From assembly GCA_900491605.1 (NCBI GenBank), contig UESW01005004.1:396308-460307 (forward strand): a DNA stretch of 64,000 bases, given 5' to 3'. Positions 1 to 12,600 of the stretch are shown one piece after another. This DNA comes from Calamus simplicifolius (lineage: Eukaryota; Streptophyta; Magnoliopsida; Arecales; Arecaceae). Position numbers and translations under genes: made by a program. The stretch's first letter is position 1. The number at the start of each line of letters is the position of its first letter. A model generated the notes under the pieces. It was not told the origin of the DNA, made no database searches, and worked only from the letters and a program-made list of their open reading frames with translations.

Positions 1-49
1 TCTCCTCGTGCTCCTTCGATCCTAGCTCAAGTTTTCCAGGTTAGTCTAC

Positions 50-2465
50 ATGGCTTCCTCGCCTTCTTGTTCTATTTCCGATTCCGGGGGGCGTTCCCCC
101 ACTCCTTCTCAAACTTCTGCTTCCTTACCAAGCCAATGGTCTACCCCCTCCTCCAATCATTCCTTGCCGGAACGGCGGCCGGTCAGACGCCCCATAGCCG
201 GGAGTCATCTGACCGGCGGGCGGACTTCCGTCCGGAGCCGTTCGATGGCTGCCGATCCTTCCAGCGCCGTCAAGGAGTCCCCCGAAGGGACTGCTTCCAC
301 TATATCTGCTCAAGACATAGTAAATCTAAAAGCTAGGTATAGCTTTCCACCAAACCTTCGCCTGTTCTACCCTGCTCATGATGACAGGGTAACCTCTTCC
401 CGTCCCGGAAGAGTTGCCTTGTATGGAGCCTTCTTTAAGGCCAGACTTCGACTACCCATCCATCCTTTCATCCTCAATCTTCTGGACCGATATTCTCTAA
501 CACCTTCCCAGTTAGTTCCTAACTCAATCTGAACCATTATCGGCTTTCTGGTTCTCTGTCACCTGCAAGGCATAGAGGCCAGCATCACCTTATTCCGCAG
601 TTTTTATACCCTCCGCAAGCAATCAGGTTGGTGGTCCTTTACTCCTAGGTCCAATAGGATCCTCAAGTTGTACCTTCCCACCTCCATTAAAGGGTAAAAG
701 GATAAGTTCTTTTTTGTTGATATCGGTGGGGTGCGCAGAAGCTGGGGGACACCCAACATTGATGCCAATAGGAATTCTTCTATCCTTTCAAGAGATCGAA
801 TGACATTTGGACAGCTTCTGACTGCCGATGTCCCTCGATACAATAAGCTTTTGGTTGATGAAAACCTTCGTCTCGCCGGCCTAATCCCTTCTGATGGTGA
901 GCCCTTGATTACCCACCTTTTTCCTTCTTTTCTTTTCTTTTTCTTCCTTTTTTTTTATTTATTCATCTCCCGCCTTTATAGGGATGGCGCCATCGCTTCG
1001 CGAGCTCAGGCAGGCGGCCACTAAGAAGAGGAAGGCAACGGGGAATGAGTCCCTTGTCGAGAGAAGGGCCGTTGCCAAAATCCCAAGGAGGGCCGACGCG
1101 GGGAGGGGCTAGAGTTGTGAAGCCCCTGCGCGCAAGGATTTTGAAGAAGGCCGACACTGGAAGAGCCGATGCTGGTGAGGCCAACGCTAAAAGGGCCAAA
1201 GTGGTGGATCCCCCGCACGTGTGCGAGGCAGCCAGAGCCCAAGCCAACGAGCCCGCCAAGAAAGATACCGTAAGGGCAGAGGCCGGCGAGGAAGTCGGGC
1301 GGAGCCAAATAGGAGAAAGAAGATCACCTTCAGTTCCAGCTCCTCCTGTCATCCTGCTCGATCCTTCTCCTGAGCAGGTCGCAAAAGCACCGTCACCCCT
1401 GCCCGAAGCCGTGGAGACGGAGCAAGTCCCTGCAACAATAGGGCCAACTCCCGCAGCTATCCTGCCCCCGTAGGGGCAACAACCGAAGTGCCTCCACCAG
1501 CCAAGGGGCCGGAGGCAGCAGAGTCGGAGGCGGAATCCTCCTCCGCGGCCCCCGTGACAAGGGAAAGGAGGGGCGTCGATCCTTCCTTCCAATCACTGTT
1601 GGCGAACCATAGCCGCTGGGCCGAGCGGACCTTAGATGAAGCATCTGTGGTGGAGGTGCAAGAGTTTCTCCGGCATCAAGGGAGAGCCACCTTCTTCCGC
1701 GAGGCGTCTGTGGCACATCTCTGGGTGAGCCTTTGCTCCATTATCATTTTTTCTCTTTGTTCGTTGTTTTATTTTGCTTTTTAACATTGACATTCCATTC
1801 AGGCACTGAACTCTCTGATCGCCATGAGGGAACTTTGGACCCTGAGTGATGCTGCTCTCGACCAGTCGCGGGAGGAGATGCTATCACTCCAGGCCAGGGC
1901 AGAAAAGGCAGAGATGGCTTTGGAGGATACCCAGGCTATCCTAAAGGGCAAAGTCGAAGCCATCTGGCTAAGAACCAAGAAGGCCGAGTACGTGCTGGAA
2001 GTTGCCCAGCGTCATGCAGCCAATGAGCTGGATAATGCTCAGGCGGCCGAGGAAAAGCAAAGGATGGCCGAGGAGAGGCTGGAGGTGGTGGAATCAGAAA
2101 TGTGCATCTTGAAGACTCGACTGGATTCTGTCTCCATTGAAATAGATGCAGCCAAAGAGGTCGCCCGCCAGTCCGACGCCAAGATTGTCGACTTGGAGGT
2201 GGCGATGACTGAGGCCAAGAGGGAGGCCGTCGAGTCCGAGTGAAAATCCCTCGAGGCGGAGAAAAGAGCTGCAGAGGCCGTATAGGATTTCAGGAAGTCT
2301 AAAGCCTTTGATAAGGAGCTAGCCGAATCGGCGGCGTTTGCTTACGATGACGGCTTCCAAGACTGCAAGGAAAAAATACAAGAACTTTACGACCTCGAGG
2401 ATATTGAAGGGTTGAAGCCAGATGACGTCCCTGAAGACGATGACCCGGCCCCAAATGACCCTTAG
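50..2465 (+). pseudogene. Tat additional antisense ORF (putative gypsy-type transposase domain plus coiled coil), with introns
   Basis: This reads opposite to pol. Exon 1 (50-896) starts at ATG 50 with a Ser/Pro-rich leader. It then has the conserved block found in plant proteins annotated 'putative gypsy type transposon' (motifs LYGAFFKARLRLP, RRSWGTPN). Exon 2 (982-1724) holds SLRELRQAATKKRKA and a Pro/Ala/Glu-rich linker. Exon 3 (1803-2465) is a long heptad-rich coiled coil ending in an acidic tail. Introns 897-981 and 1725-1802 have GT...AG ends and pyrimidine-rich 3' ends, and the second is exactly phase 0. In-frame stops (530-532, 692-694, 2241-2243, 2283-2285) and frame changes near 1045-1110 and 1475 show it is dead. 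No function is established for this protein in Tat elements. The exon model is mine. Confidence 0.7.
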
Positions 2466-3425
2466 TAGTTTTTTTTTTCTTGTATTGCTCTAAGCCCGAC
2501 TCAGGTCGACAATTTTGTAAACTTTTAGCCATCAATGAATGTTTTAACTCTCATCGCGTGCCTTTGGTTATAATCAGCTTTAGCTGTGTGAGTTGTCGCG
2601 AATCACCAACCAATGGTGCCTCGTTAGATAGGTCGCGTGAAATGTGATTGTGCGCCGAAACATTGTCCCAAATTACCGATGCAGGAGCTGATTTTTGGTG
2701 CCGACGTGGGGCACCGATCTTAATTGCCAACATGGAGAACCGGTCTTTTGTGCCGACAGAGAGCCGGTCTTTAGTGCCGACGCGGGGAGCCGGTCTTTAG
2801 TTGCCGACACGGAGCTAGTCTTTAGTTGCCGACGTGGAGCCGGTCTTTAGTGCCGACGCAGAGAGCCGGTCTTTAGTTGCCGACGCGGAGCCGGTCTTTA
2901 GTGCCATGCGGAGAGCCGGTCTTTAGTTGCCGATGCGGAGAGCCGGTCTTTAGTTGCCGACGCGAGCCGGTCTTTAGTTGCCGACGCGGAGAGCCGGTCT
3001 TTAGTTGCCGACATGGAGCTGATCTTTAGTGCCGACGCGGAGAGCCGGTCTTTAGTTGCCGACGCGGAGCCGGTCTTTAGTTGCCGATACGGAGAGCCGT
3101 CTTTAGTTGCCAACGCGGAGCCGGTCTTTAGTTGCCGACACGGAGAGCCGGTCTTTAGTTGCCGACGCAGAGCCGGTCTTTAGTTGCCGACGTGGAGCCG
3201 GTCTTTAGTTGCCGACACGGAGAGCCGGTCTTTAGTTGCCGCGGAGCGTCTTTAGTTGCCGAGAGAGCCGGTCTTTAGTTGCCGACACAGAGAGCCGGTC
3301 TTTAGTTGCCGATGCGAGCCGGTCTTTAGTTGCCGACAGAGCCGGTCTTTAGTTGCCGACGGACGGTCTTTAGCCGACGCGGAGCCGATCTTTAGTTGCT
3401 GACGCGGAGCCGGTCTTTGTTGGCG
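2466..3425. repeat. Tandem-repeat spacer of the Tat element
   Basis: From about 2690 to 3420 a unit of about 24-27 bp is repeated more than twenty times. Its core is GAGCCGGTCTTTAGTTGCCG, with variants by 1-3 bases and occasional truncated units. It lies between integrase (ending 3537) and the 3' end of the antisense ORF (2465). Variable tandem repeats in this 3' untranslated position are known for Tat elements and can seed satellite DNA. ORFs on either strand across it are repeat artefacts. The first 200 bp (2466-2690) are not clearly repetitive. Confidence 0.85.
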
Positions 3426-3536
3426 AGTATACTCATTCAAAAATAATGCTAACATTTCGAACATCAGTCTGTCAAGTAGATTCAAATTAAAGAAGATAGC
3501 ACCTTACTGATAATACCGGCGTAAATTGTCAGTGTT

Positions 3537-4636
3537 TCAGGTGCGAGGAAGCGGTTTCTCATCTAGCTCTTCAACTTTGTATGCCCCGTGGTGAAGTACC
3601 TCCTTGATACGGTACGGTCCTTCCCATTTCGGTGCCAGCTTGCCCCCCTCTGTTGGCTTTGATACTTCAGCTCTTCGCAAAATGAGATCTCCAGAGCGGA
3701 ACGTCTTGGATCGTACTCGAGCATTATAGTATTTGGCCACCCGCTGACGGAAAGCCGCCATGCGAAGCTGTGCTTGATCTCGCAGTTCTTCCACTAAATC
3801 TAGATCGGCACGCAGCTGGTTTGAGTTGCTTTCTTCGTGGTATAATTCTGTCCGGGGACTGGGGATTCCTATCTCCACCGGAATGACTGCTTCGGTCCCA
3901 AAGACCAAGCTGAAAGGAGTTTCCCCAGTTGGGGCTCGCGGCGTCGTATGGTAGGCCCACAGTACACTGGGGAGTTCCTCCATCCAGCGCCCTTTGCATC
4001 CATCTAGCCGAGCCCTGAGCGCTTGGAGGATGATGCGATTGGTCACCTCGGCTGCACCGTTGGTTTGGGGGTGCCCCACGGAGGTGAATCGATGATGGAT
4101 GCCTAGGCCATCGCAGAATTCTCGGAAGGCCGTGTTGTCAAATTGTCGGCCGTTGTCAGTAACGAAGGTGTCTGGTAGCCCGAACTGGCACGCCACAGAC
4201 TTCTAGAAGAAAGTCCTTTTTTTACCTCCGTGACCTTAGCGAGATCCTCTGCCTCGATCCACTTGGTGAAATGGTCGACTGCCACCACTAGGAACTTACG
4301 TTGTCCAGAGGGTGGAGGGAACGGTCCCAGGATATCCATGCCCTACTGTGCGAAGGGCCAGGGTGCGGCCAAGGGGGTCAGCTGGGATGCCAGTTGATGT
4401 TGAATGTTGGCATGACGCTGGCAGCTGTCGCACCTCTTAACAAGTTCGGATGCATCCTCCTTCATTGTCAGCCAGTAATACCCCTGCCGTAGGGCTTTGT
4501 ATGTAAGAGCTCTGCCCCCCAGATGGCTTCCACATATACCTTCATGTATCTCTTGCAGAATATAATTAGCTTCGGTGGGACCGACACACCTGAGAACTGG
4601 GTATGAGAACGACCTCCGATAAAGCTTTCCCTCCAT
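3537..4636 (-). pseudogene. Integrase of the Tat element (broken)
   Basis: In minus order: an HHCC-type zinc-binding part (4636-4343, with KRCDSCQRH), then the catalytic core. The core carries the first Asp in MDILGPFPPP, the second in VTDNGRQF and the Glu in NGAAEVTNR, giving a complete D,D,E set. The C-terminal part runs to 3537 (KWEGPYRIKEVL). Around 4200-4220 the reading frame shifts at an A-run and a TAG stands where the family normally has Trp (the FF-stop-KS context). The domain is therefore split and cannot be made as one protein. Confidence 0.85.
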
Positions 4637-4819
4637 TATGAAACATTTCAGGGGCCATCTTTTAAGTTTCCTGGCCTCGGCAGGGTCTTCTGGGAGGGTA
4701 CCCTCGGTAAAGTACCGACATAGGTGTCCATCCAGGAAGGCTCCTGCTCAACTGGTAGAGCTTCTCTTGATGCGTTAATACTCGGGGCTTCTAAGTGCTC
4801 TACATAAGCTCTTCCCAGC

Positions 4820-5315
4820 ATCCCATCAGCTGAGGTGGCCAGATGGGATAAGGCGTCGGCTCTAGCATTCTCCTGTCGAGGGATGTAGCTGACGCTAAAG
4901 TAAGCCAAGGGAGAAGCTAGCGATTGCACCATACTTAAGTAGCAGGACATGATGGGATCCCTTGCTTCATATTCCCTTGCGATTTAGCCAGCGACCAGTT
5001 GGGAGTCGGTGAACACCCTAAGGCGTTTCACCCCAAGCTCTTGAGCTAATCTCATCCCGGACAGCAAAGCTTCATATTCTGCCTGATTATTAGTGGCTGG
5101 AAAGAGAAAGTGGAGTGCACACTCGGTTACAACTCCATCCGAGTTGGCCAAGATAGGCCTGCTCTGCTCCCTTGAGAATTCGACGCCCCGTCTACATGAA
5201 GGACCCATTCATCATCACTGGTTCCGAGGGGCTGAGTGTCTGTAGAAGGTTCTTCAGGTTGCTCCTCTCCCCAAGTGCATTCGATCAGAAAATTCGCCAA
5301 GACTTGAGACTTCAT
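4820..5315 (-). pseudogene. Second, additional RNase H-like domain of the Tat element
   Basis: The motifs appear in RNase H order: LHVDGASN (first Asp), NNQAEYEALLSGM (Glu), FTDSQLVAG (second Asp) and RQENARADALS (last Asp). This domain comes after the RT-linked RNase H at 5312-5596, so the element had two. An extra 'archaeal-type' RNase H is known in Tat elements. A stop after the VAG motif (about 4985) and a frame change near 5200 interrupt it. Confidence 0.8.
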
Positions 5316-6627
5316 GGCCGACCGAGGGGAAAAGACAGATCAAATTCCCCCAACTTAAGGGCCCACCTTGCCAGCCTGCCGGAAGTATCCGGGCGAGCGA
5401 GAACTATCTTCAGAGGTTGATCTGTGATCACCGCGATTGGGTGGGCTTGGAAGTATGGCCGCAGACGCTGGGCAGACATGATCAACGCAAAGATAATCTT
5501 CTTCATCTTTGAGTACCTGGTCTCTGCATCGTGGAGCACCTTGCTTGTGTAGTATACTGGCCTTTGCGTGCCATTGGTGTCCACGCGAACTAGCATAGAA
5601 CTAACGGCTTCAGGAGAGGCCGCGAGGTATAGAAGGAGTTCTTATCCACCTGTTGGCTTGGCTAGCAGCGGCGGGGTAGATAAGAATTCATTTACCCCTC
5701 GAATGCCTCTTGACATTCTTTCGTCCATTCAAATTCATTGACCTTGCGGAGCACCTTGAAGAAAGGTAGACACCTTTCAGCGGACTTGGACAGGAAGCGA
5801 CTTAAGGCGGCCACCCTTCCCGTCAGGTGCTGTATTTCCTTCTTGTTGGCAGGAGGCCTCATGTCCAAAATGGCTTGAACTTTATCCGGGTTTGCCTCGA
5901 TCCCCCGTCGTATTACCATAAAACCCAAGAACTTTCCGGCTGTCACCCCAAATGCACACTTGCGTGGGTTCAGCTTTATCTGGTACAGATAAAAGTTATC
6001 AAAAGTCTCCGTTAAGTCCGCGATATGGTCGGTGGCATGGACGCTCTTTGTCAACATGTCATCCACGTACACTTCCATGTTATGTCCTATCTGGCCTTCG
6101 AAGACTTTGTTCATCAGCCTTTGGTAGGTAGCTCCCGTGTTCTTTAGCCCAAAAGGCATTACCCTATAGCAGTACAACCCCTTCTCAGTTATGAAGGAGG
6201 TAGCTTCTTCATCCGCCGGATTCATCCTGATCTGGTTGTATCCAGAGAAAGCATCCATGAAGCTAAGGACCTCATGCCCGGATGTAGCGTCCACCAGTTG
6301 ATTGATCCGAGGCAGGGGAAAGCTGTCCTTAGGGCATGCTTTGTTGAGATCGATGAAATCCACGTACATTCTCCAGCTCCCGTTGGTCTTACGGACCAGC
6401 ACCACATTGGCCAACCATTCGGGGTAATAAACCTCCCGAATATGGCCTGCAGCCGTTAACTTGCGAACCTCCTCGTCGATAGCTTTCTGTCTATCTGGAG
6501 CGAAGTTTCTTTTTTTTTGTCGGACCGGCCGACACTCTGGCTGAGGTTGAGCCGATGGGTGATCACTTCCTCGGGGACGCCCGGCATGTCTGAGGATGAC
6601 CATGCAAAGACGTCGGTGTTGGCACAC
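5312..6627 (-). pseudogene. Reverse transcriptase and first RNase H of the Tat element
   Basis: The RT runs from about 6500 to 5700. It has WLANVVLVRKTNGSWRM, the palm Asp in FMDAFSGYNQI, MPFGLKNTGATYQRLMN and the catalytic YVDDM box, all typical of Ty3/gypsy. The RT-linked RNase H follows at 5596-5312 (PVYYTSKVLHDAETRYSKMK, VITDQPLK). The two parts are in different frames, and about 100 bases between them lack an open frame, so the polyprotein is interrupted. Confidence 0.9.
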
Positions 6628-7393
6628 AGGAAAGTGAGAAGTCGATCATGTGCCTCTTCTGGAAGCAACGCCCCCAGCTGGACAATCCTTGCCGGGTCAT
6701 CCCCCAAGGGGAGGGTCAGGAGGTGTTCAGCTGGCTCTCCCCTCCTTCCTAGCTCCCGAGGATCGAGCGGCTCAGAGGCTATTGCCGACGCCGCTTCCAG
6801 TGGACTGGGAGACAAATGATAGCAGAGCGGTGGCGGGCTTTGCTCCCCTTTCATCTCTCCGACTCCTTCGTCGATGGGGAACCTTACTAATAACCTCTTA
6901 GTGGAGATTACAACATCTAGCAGATTCAACCCTGGTCTCCCCAAGATAGCGTTATAAGCCAACGGGACCCGAACCACCAAGAAATTTATAACCACGGTGC
7001 TTTGACGTGGAGGGGTTCCAACCGTGACTGGGAGGGCGATCTCCCCCTCAACGCTCACCGAGTTCCAGTGAAGCCCATTAGAGGCATGGCGACGGGTTGG
7101 AGGGAAGACTTCGACATATTCATCCGAACAAAAGCCTCGTAGCTCAAAACATCCACCGAACTCCCACTATCAACTAAAATTCTTTTTACAGGATGTTTGG
7201 CTATAGTCATGGATACAACAACACTGTCGTCATGCTTATTAACTACCCCCTCTAAATCCTTTCCAAAGAAATGAATTACAGAATCTATTCTTTCTCGCTG
7301 CCTTTTTGAACCTCCACTTGCCCCCCAAGAAATCATAGCTATAGTCTTCTCCGTTGGAGCATTGTCCATGCCAGGCGGAAGTATTGGAGGCAC
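6456..7393 (-). pseudogene. Aspartic protease region of the Tat element
   Basis: The retropepsin active site is the DSGSS motif in KRILVDSGSSVDVL (about 7165). A hydrophobic stretch and the conserved PLAYNAILGRPGLN block follow at about 6950. The domain sits between gag and RT as in the family. The frame changes at about 7057, so the protease is split over two frames. Confidence 0.8.
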
Positions 7394-8957
7394 CGGACCT
7401 GAAGTGGGAAGGTTTTCCCTTCAACGAATTTGCCCAGGTGACCCTGCTGAACCAGCTCCTCAATGGCTTTCTTCAGATGGCGGCAGTCCTCGGTGTCGTG
7501 TCCATAGTCCCGGTGGTACCGGCAGTAAAATTTCTTGTTGCGGGGGGTTCCAGATTTCAAGGGAGCCGGACGCTTGAAATAAGGTTCCTCCTCGATCTCT
7601 AGTAGGATGTGAGATATAGGAGCCATGAGGGGAGTGAATTGCTCCTTAGAAACAAGCGTCTGTGGTTGGCGATCTGAGCGATGAGGAGGCTCAGGCTTCC
7701 GGGGTCGTGCTCCGGCATGATCAGTAGGCGGTGGTTTCTTACTGGTGTTCTTGTCAGCTTCCCTCCTGGAAGAATCCGCCTCGTTGGCGCGGATGTACTT
7801 TTGTGCTCGACTCAGAAGCTCGGCATAAGATCTCGGAGGCTTCTTGTCCAGGGAATAGGCGAACCTGGAGGGACGGAGTCCTCGTTTTAATGCCAAAGTG
7901 GCTACAGAATCTTCCAGGTTGTATACCTCCAACGCTGCTTTCTTAAACCGAGTGACAAAGTCCTTCAAGGTCTCGCCACTCCTCTGCTGAACAGCAAATA
8001 GGCTATCAACCACTCGCGGGATCTTTCGGCAAGCATCAAAGTGGGCCAGGAAAGATCGCTCGAGTTGCCGAAATGAATTGATGCTGCATGGAGGCAGGCG
8101 GGAATACCACGCACATGCTGCCTTGCGAAGGGTGGCCGGAAAGGTGACACATAAGAGGGAGTCCGTCGCTCCCTGGACCTGCATGAGGACCTTGTAGCTC
8201 TTCAGGTGGTCCAGTGGGTCCATCGTGCCATCGTACGGGTCTAGTTGGGGGAGACGGAAGCGGGGTGGGACCGGTTCCTCCATGATACGCCGGGAAAGTG
8301 GGGGCGATGCTCATAGTCCGTCCCGTGAGGGTTAGCGATCTGGTGGCTAAACTCCTCTAACCGTCGATGATACTCATCGAGCCGTTGCTCGGCCCGACGG
8401 GTAGTTTTCCTGAGGGTGCCATCTCGAGATGAATCGGAAGAAGAAGCCGAAGAAGATCGTCGGCATAAGGAACGCACCCGTCTGGACTCTCTCTCCTGAC
8501 CGATGGTGGGAACGTCCGGAGTGGCGAGAGGGGGACCGCCGTCGCTTCGAGGCCTCTCGGCGACGAGGTTCAGAGGGTGAGCAGCGGGAGACCTCGGGTG
8601 GGGTCCCGCCTTGGTGAGACTGGACTGTCCCCCGCACCCCTTCATCGGGAGCAGGGGTTGAGGTGCAGCAACCAAACAATGTTCTTGCAGTCCTCGTACC
8701 ATTGTCATCAGGTCCTGGACCTGGTGAGCCAGAACCTCAAGCCGGTCAAGCTGGCTTATCTGTGCGGGGGGTGGAACACGGAGGTTGGCCTCCGATTGCT
8801 CAGCCCGTGGAACACGCTCCGCGACTTGACTGGAGGAAGCCTCCTGTGCCCGTGTAGTCACCGTCGTCTCCCTCGCAGAATTGGTGGGGTCACAGGGAGA
8901 ACCTTCGCCTTCCTCCCGTGCAAACGCCCCTACCTGACGCGCCAATCTGATGGACAA
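7339..8957 (-). pseudogene. Gag of the Tat element
   Basis: The N-terminal half (8957-8241) is Arg/Ser-rich with a short coiled coil (SQLDRLEVLAHQVQDLMTM). The second half (8283-7339) is the retrotransposon gag domain, with LPQLDPYDGTMDPLDHL and YSRLPPCSINSFRQLERSF. It ends in a zinc-knuckle-like motif, CRYHRDYGHDTEDC. The halves overlap in different frames, so there is a frameshift near 8250-8283. Confidence 0.85.
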
Positions 8958-8989
8958 ATCAACCGTGTTGAGCGACGGGCATGCTGAGG

Positions 8990-9680
8990 TTTGTCGTGGG
9001 CTTCCAAATGGGATGGAGGGGTCGTCTCCCTTCTTCAGAACCCTGCAAGAAGTCCCCGACCGGTGTTCCCGGAGAGGACCCTCCGACGCTCAAGTTAGTA
9101 AACTTGTCGCTCAGTTCTCTAATAGTGAGATAGGAGTTGGGAGATAGAGAGCCATAGATCGGGAGAGATAGAGAGATCCCCCGGCATTGAGCTCGGGTTC
9201 TTCTCTTATACCTGTTTGGGGGGTCCCATTTACCTCGTTCCGTTGGAACCGTCGAATCTTCCTTGTTGGGATAAGTTTCTTTGAACAGCGAGTGGTTAAG
9301 TCGTTGCTGGATGAGGGCCGCTTGTAGCGGTAACTTCTGAGCGTGCTAGCACTTGCCCATGATTTCAGTGAGCGAGGTACACGGCAATATACCTCGAATC
9401 TCGGGATCTGTTGCCTGAGGCGGGTCATTGTGCATACGAGAAAGGCACCAAGTTAGGACCGGAACCGTCGCTGGAGGCCGTCGCTGAGGCCGGAGCAAAA
9501 GGCCAGAGCTGGAGAGCCAAAGGCTGGAGGCAGGAACCAAAGGCCAGAGCTGGAGGCCGGAGCCAAAGGCCGGAGCTGGAGGCTGTCGCTGGAGGCCGGA
9601 GCCAAAGGCCGTCGCTGAAGGCCGGAGCCAAAGGCCGGAGCTGGAGGCCGTCGCTGGAGGCTGGAGCCAACATTCTATTT
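8990..9680 (-). repeat. LTR-like sequence of the Tat element with internal tandem repeats
   Basis: The stretch 9040-9110 resembles 54150-54230 in the solo LTR (shared AAGTCCC and GACCCTCCGA-GCTCAA blocks), so both are related LTRs. On the minus strand a TATAAGAG box lies near 9205. From 9470 to 9665 a GC-rich repeat built on GGAGCCAAAGGCCGGAGCTG recurs. This is the U3 end, by position. The outer boundary is put at about 9680, where AT-rich DNA begins, and is approximate. Similarity is by eye. Confidence 0.6.
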
Positions 9681-12600
9681 CTGGGTTTTGCTGTCACATC
9701 ATTATTTCCAAAAATCGTGCAAAAGATAATACCATCCAGAGGAGACGATCAGCTGTATCAAAGGTGAACCTTGAATGTGATCCGTGGGAAATAAGAGCTT
9801 CTATAGTATTGGTCTTTTTAAAGCTGAACACTAATCGATTACAATTCTATAATTGGATTTACACCTTATATCAATGTTTAAAGATTAAATACTTCGATTG
9901 CAAGTTGGGAAAGGCTTAAGCACTTATATAGCGTCAAGATATTAAAAATTTTATTGGTTTTAACTTAAAAAGTCTAAATTTTCAAGCACTTGTTTAATAA
10001 CCTTATATTGGATGCGTAAATATAAGTACAGTTGCACTTGTTGAAATATGAAAGTTTCAGTCTAATTATATGTTGTGGCTGTTAAGTTGGTAACCACATG
10101 CACATAAATGCTTGTTCTGCTTGACTGGCCCTAAAAGATATTGTGCAACGTATTACATGTACATGACTGGTATTTATGGGCTCCATCACAACTTAACCAT
10201 TAAGGAATTTATTGTGATAACTGTAAAGGCCTATATGTACATTTTTGGAGATTACATGGACCGAGTCTATGTAAAGGCTTATAGTATATGTTTGTAAATA
10301 CATGACAAGCTAGGTTTGTGCAAGTATTTTGATACTATAAGCTCTCCTTTCTTTTGCCTTCTCTTTTACAATTTTTTTTAATACTTTTTCACTCTCTCAG
10401 TTTTCTAATTTTTTTTATTCTTTGGGTAACTCGGGGAGTTATATGGATCGAACATTATTGTTATTATGCTTGTAATAGAGAGCTTTACACATAACCAAGT
10501 TTATTGTATCTTGTGGATGACTTCATTAAATACCTGAACAATTTACTTACATGTCTCATTTTAGATGTATCTTTCATATTTCTTTTCTTGTATTTTATGT
10601 GATTTAATCTCATTTTATAGTTAATTCTATTTTATTAAATCAAATATTAGAAAACATTATAAAATTTTAAATTAATTCTTTGAGAGTCTCAGATTACTCT
10701 ATTATTGCCAATATTTGGATAGTCTAGATTTTGTTATTCTTATAAATTAATTTCTTTTAGTAGTTTTAGTTTGACTCTCCTTTGAGTCAATAGTAGATCA
10801 ATTTTAAAAGCAAAATAATAATTAATTTATAATTTATAATTTATAAAATATTTTTAAATTTAAAAAAATTACCATCTATCAAAACTATGTAAAAATAAAT
10901 TTATTAGTTTGATATTAAAATTATTTCTTTATTTTGAAGCCTACAATAGAACAATTTTATGACTTTTAACTATTTTAATAGTCTATTTTAGAAATCATGA
11001 TGTCACACTTTTATTATGTGTTAACTCATTATTACTCCATTTAAAATTTTCCATTTTTACAAATTGATGTGTATTGGAGCATTTATTGGTCATTAAACAT
11101 TATTTTGGGATAATTGCTACTACTTAACATAATGCTTAGTATACTAAAACATTAAATGGTTACTAATTAATTAATTAATTAATCCTTCAATTACCACATT
11201 TATTATATTTAAATTTTTAAATTTCAAAATTTAGTGCACCATCAATATCATTGGAGCCTTTAATTAAATACACAAATAAATTGGTATTGAACTCTGCAAA
11301 TATTATTTATGCATAACACATAATCAACAAAAATATAATAGTTTTATTATCTAAAATAATTTAATGGCTTGTTTATTTTGAGATGACAAAGGCTAGTAAT
11401 ATTTTGATTGACCACTCTTGGACTGATTTAACCATTGAATAGATCGATCTTAAATCTTATCCCTTCAAAAGATTTTGATTAGTTTCATCATTTAAATCAC
11501 ATTTAATTCACTTAAATAATTCATATCAAATTTGTTTGATAAAAATTTTCAATCCCAGATAAAAATTTTATAGATGTACCAAGGATGAAATGTTATCAGT
11601 GTATAATCAAAGCAATAGATCATCATCCTTGATGATCTTGTAATTAATACATTTACCATGATTGATTAAAAAAAAATCAGATTTTTCTAATTGAGAACTA
11701 GTTTCTACTTTATGCAATCTTAGGTATTCTTTGAGTCGTTAGTTTTCTCTTATACATGGCAACTATGATAAGAGTTGACATTACCTATGCTATAGGGAGT
11801 ATATATAACTATAATCTAAATTAATATTATTGGTTTATTGTAGAAAGAACATTTGAAAGTCTTAAGAAGTTCCTTGTTTTTTTTTTCTTTTCTTTTATAT
11901 AGAACATCCTAAGTTGGTTGAGTGTTATAATGATGAAAATTAGGTTGTCGATCTTAGTTCTTAAATCAATTTTGGAGTACCATAATGGTCAATCTGATTG
12001 CGCTATATTCTATCATATGAGGTAAAGAAAATAAAAGAAAATCTTAAATAATGTTGTAATTCAGCTAACGCATGAAAAGAATAACAATAATAAAAAGATG
12101 AAATGATATGCTTGACTTTATCCCAAATGTATATAATAATATAATAAAAATAGCACAATTTTCTTAGAATCTATTAAGTCATAGAAAAACTTGTTAAACC
12201 AGTAAAAAATGTTTATTTAGGAGTAAGGTTCTATAATCATCAAGAAAAATGAGGCCTAAACTCACCATGTGGTTAGTAATAGCATATATCCAATCTTCAT
12301 GACTAAAAATCTTACTAAAGATTTTCAATGTGATAAAAATAAAGTTGATCGAGTGATTGTATTAAAGCATATTTTTTGAAAAATACCTTCTCTTACCTGC
12401 ATAATTGAAAATTTGCAAAGTACTATATCACAAATATTTTGAGAGGGCTCGCGTATGTAAGAATTATTTTAAATATCCTGACTAGATCTTTGGGTTAATC
12501 TTGATAAATTATTATGATCTCAAGGTATAGGTGCAATACCTTTATGTGCACCAACATATAAAGTCCAACTTAGTTGATACTTTATGATTAATATGCAAAA

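Larger units (their letters stand above)
1..9680 (-). mobile_element. Decayed Ty3/gypsy LTR retrotransposon, Tat lineage
   Basis: Reading on the minus strand from high to low coordinates, the element has LTR-like sequence (about 9.0-9.68 kb), gag, protease, reverse transcriptase, RNase H, a second RNase H-like domain and integrase. A tandem-repeat spacer and an oppositely directed ORF follow. Two RNase H domains plus an additional antisense ORF downstream of integrase are established marks of the Tat (Retand/Ogre/RIRE2-like) lineage. Frameshifts and stops break every domain, so it is not autonomous. The 3' LTR would lie left of position 1 and is not in the window. I could not place the exact inner LTR edge or the primer binding site. 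Confidence 0.9.

Noticed and set aside
2690..3420. Regular repeats resembling a CRISPR array
   Set aside because: Units are contiguous with no unique spacers, inside a plant retrotransposon 3' UTR.
9411..9767. ORF with Lys/Ala/Gly/Trp repeats
   Set aside because: Translation of LTR tandem repeats.
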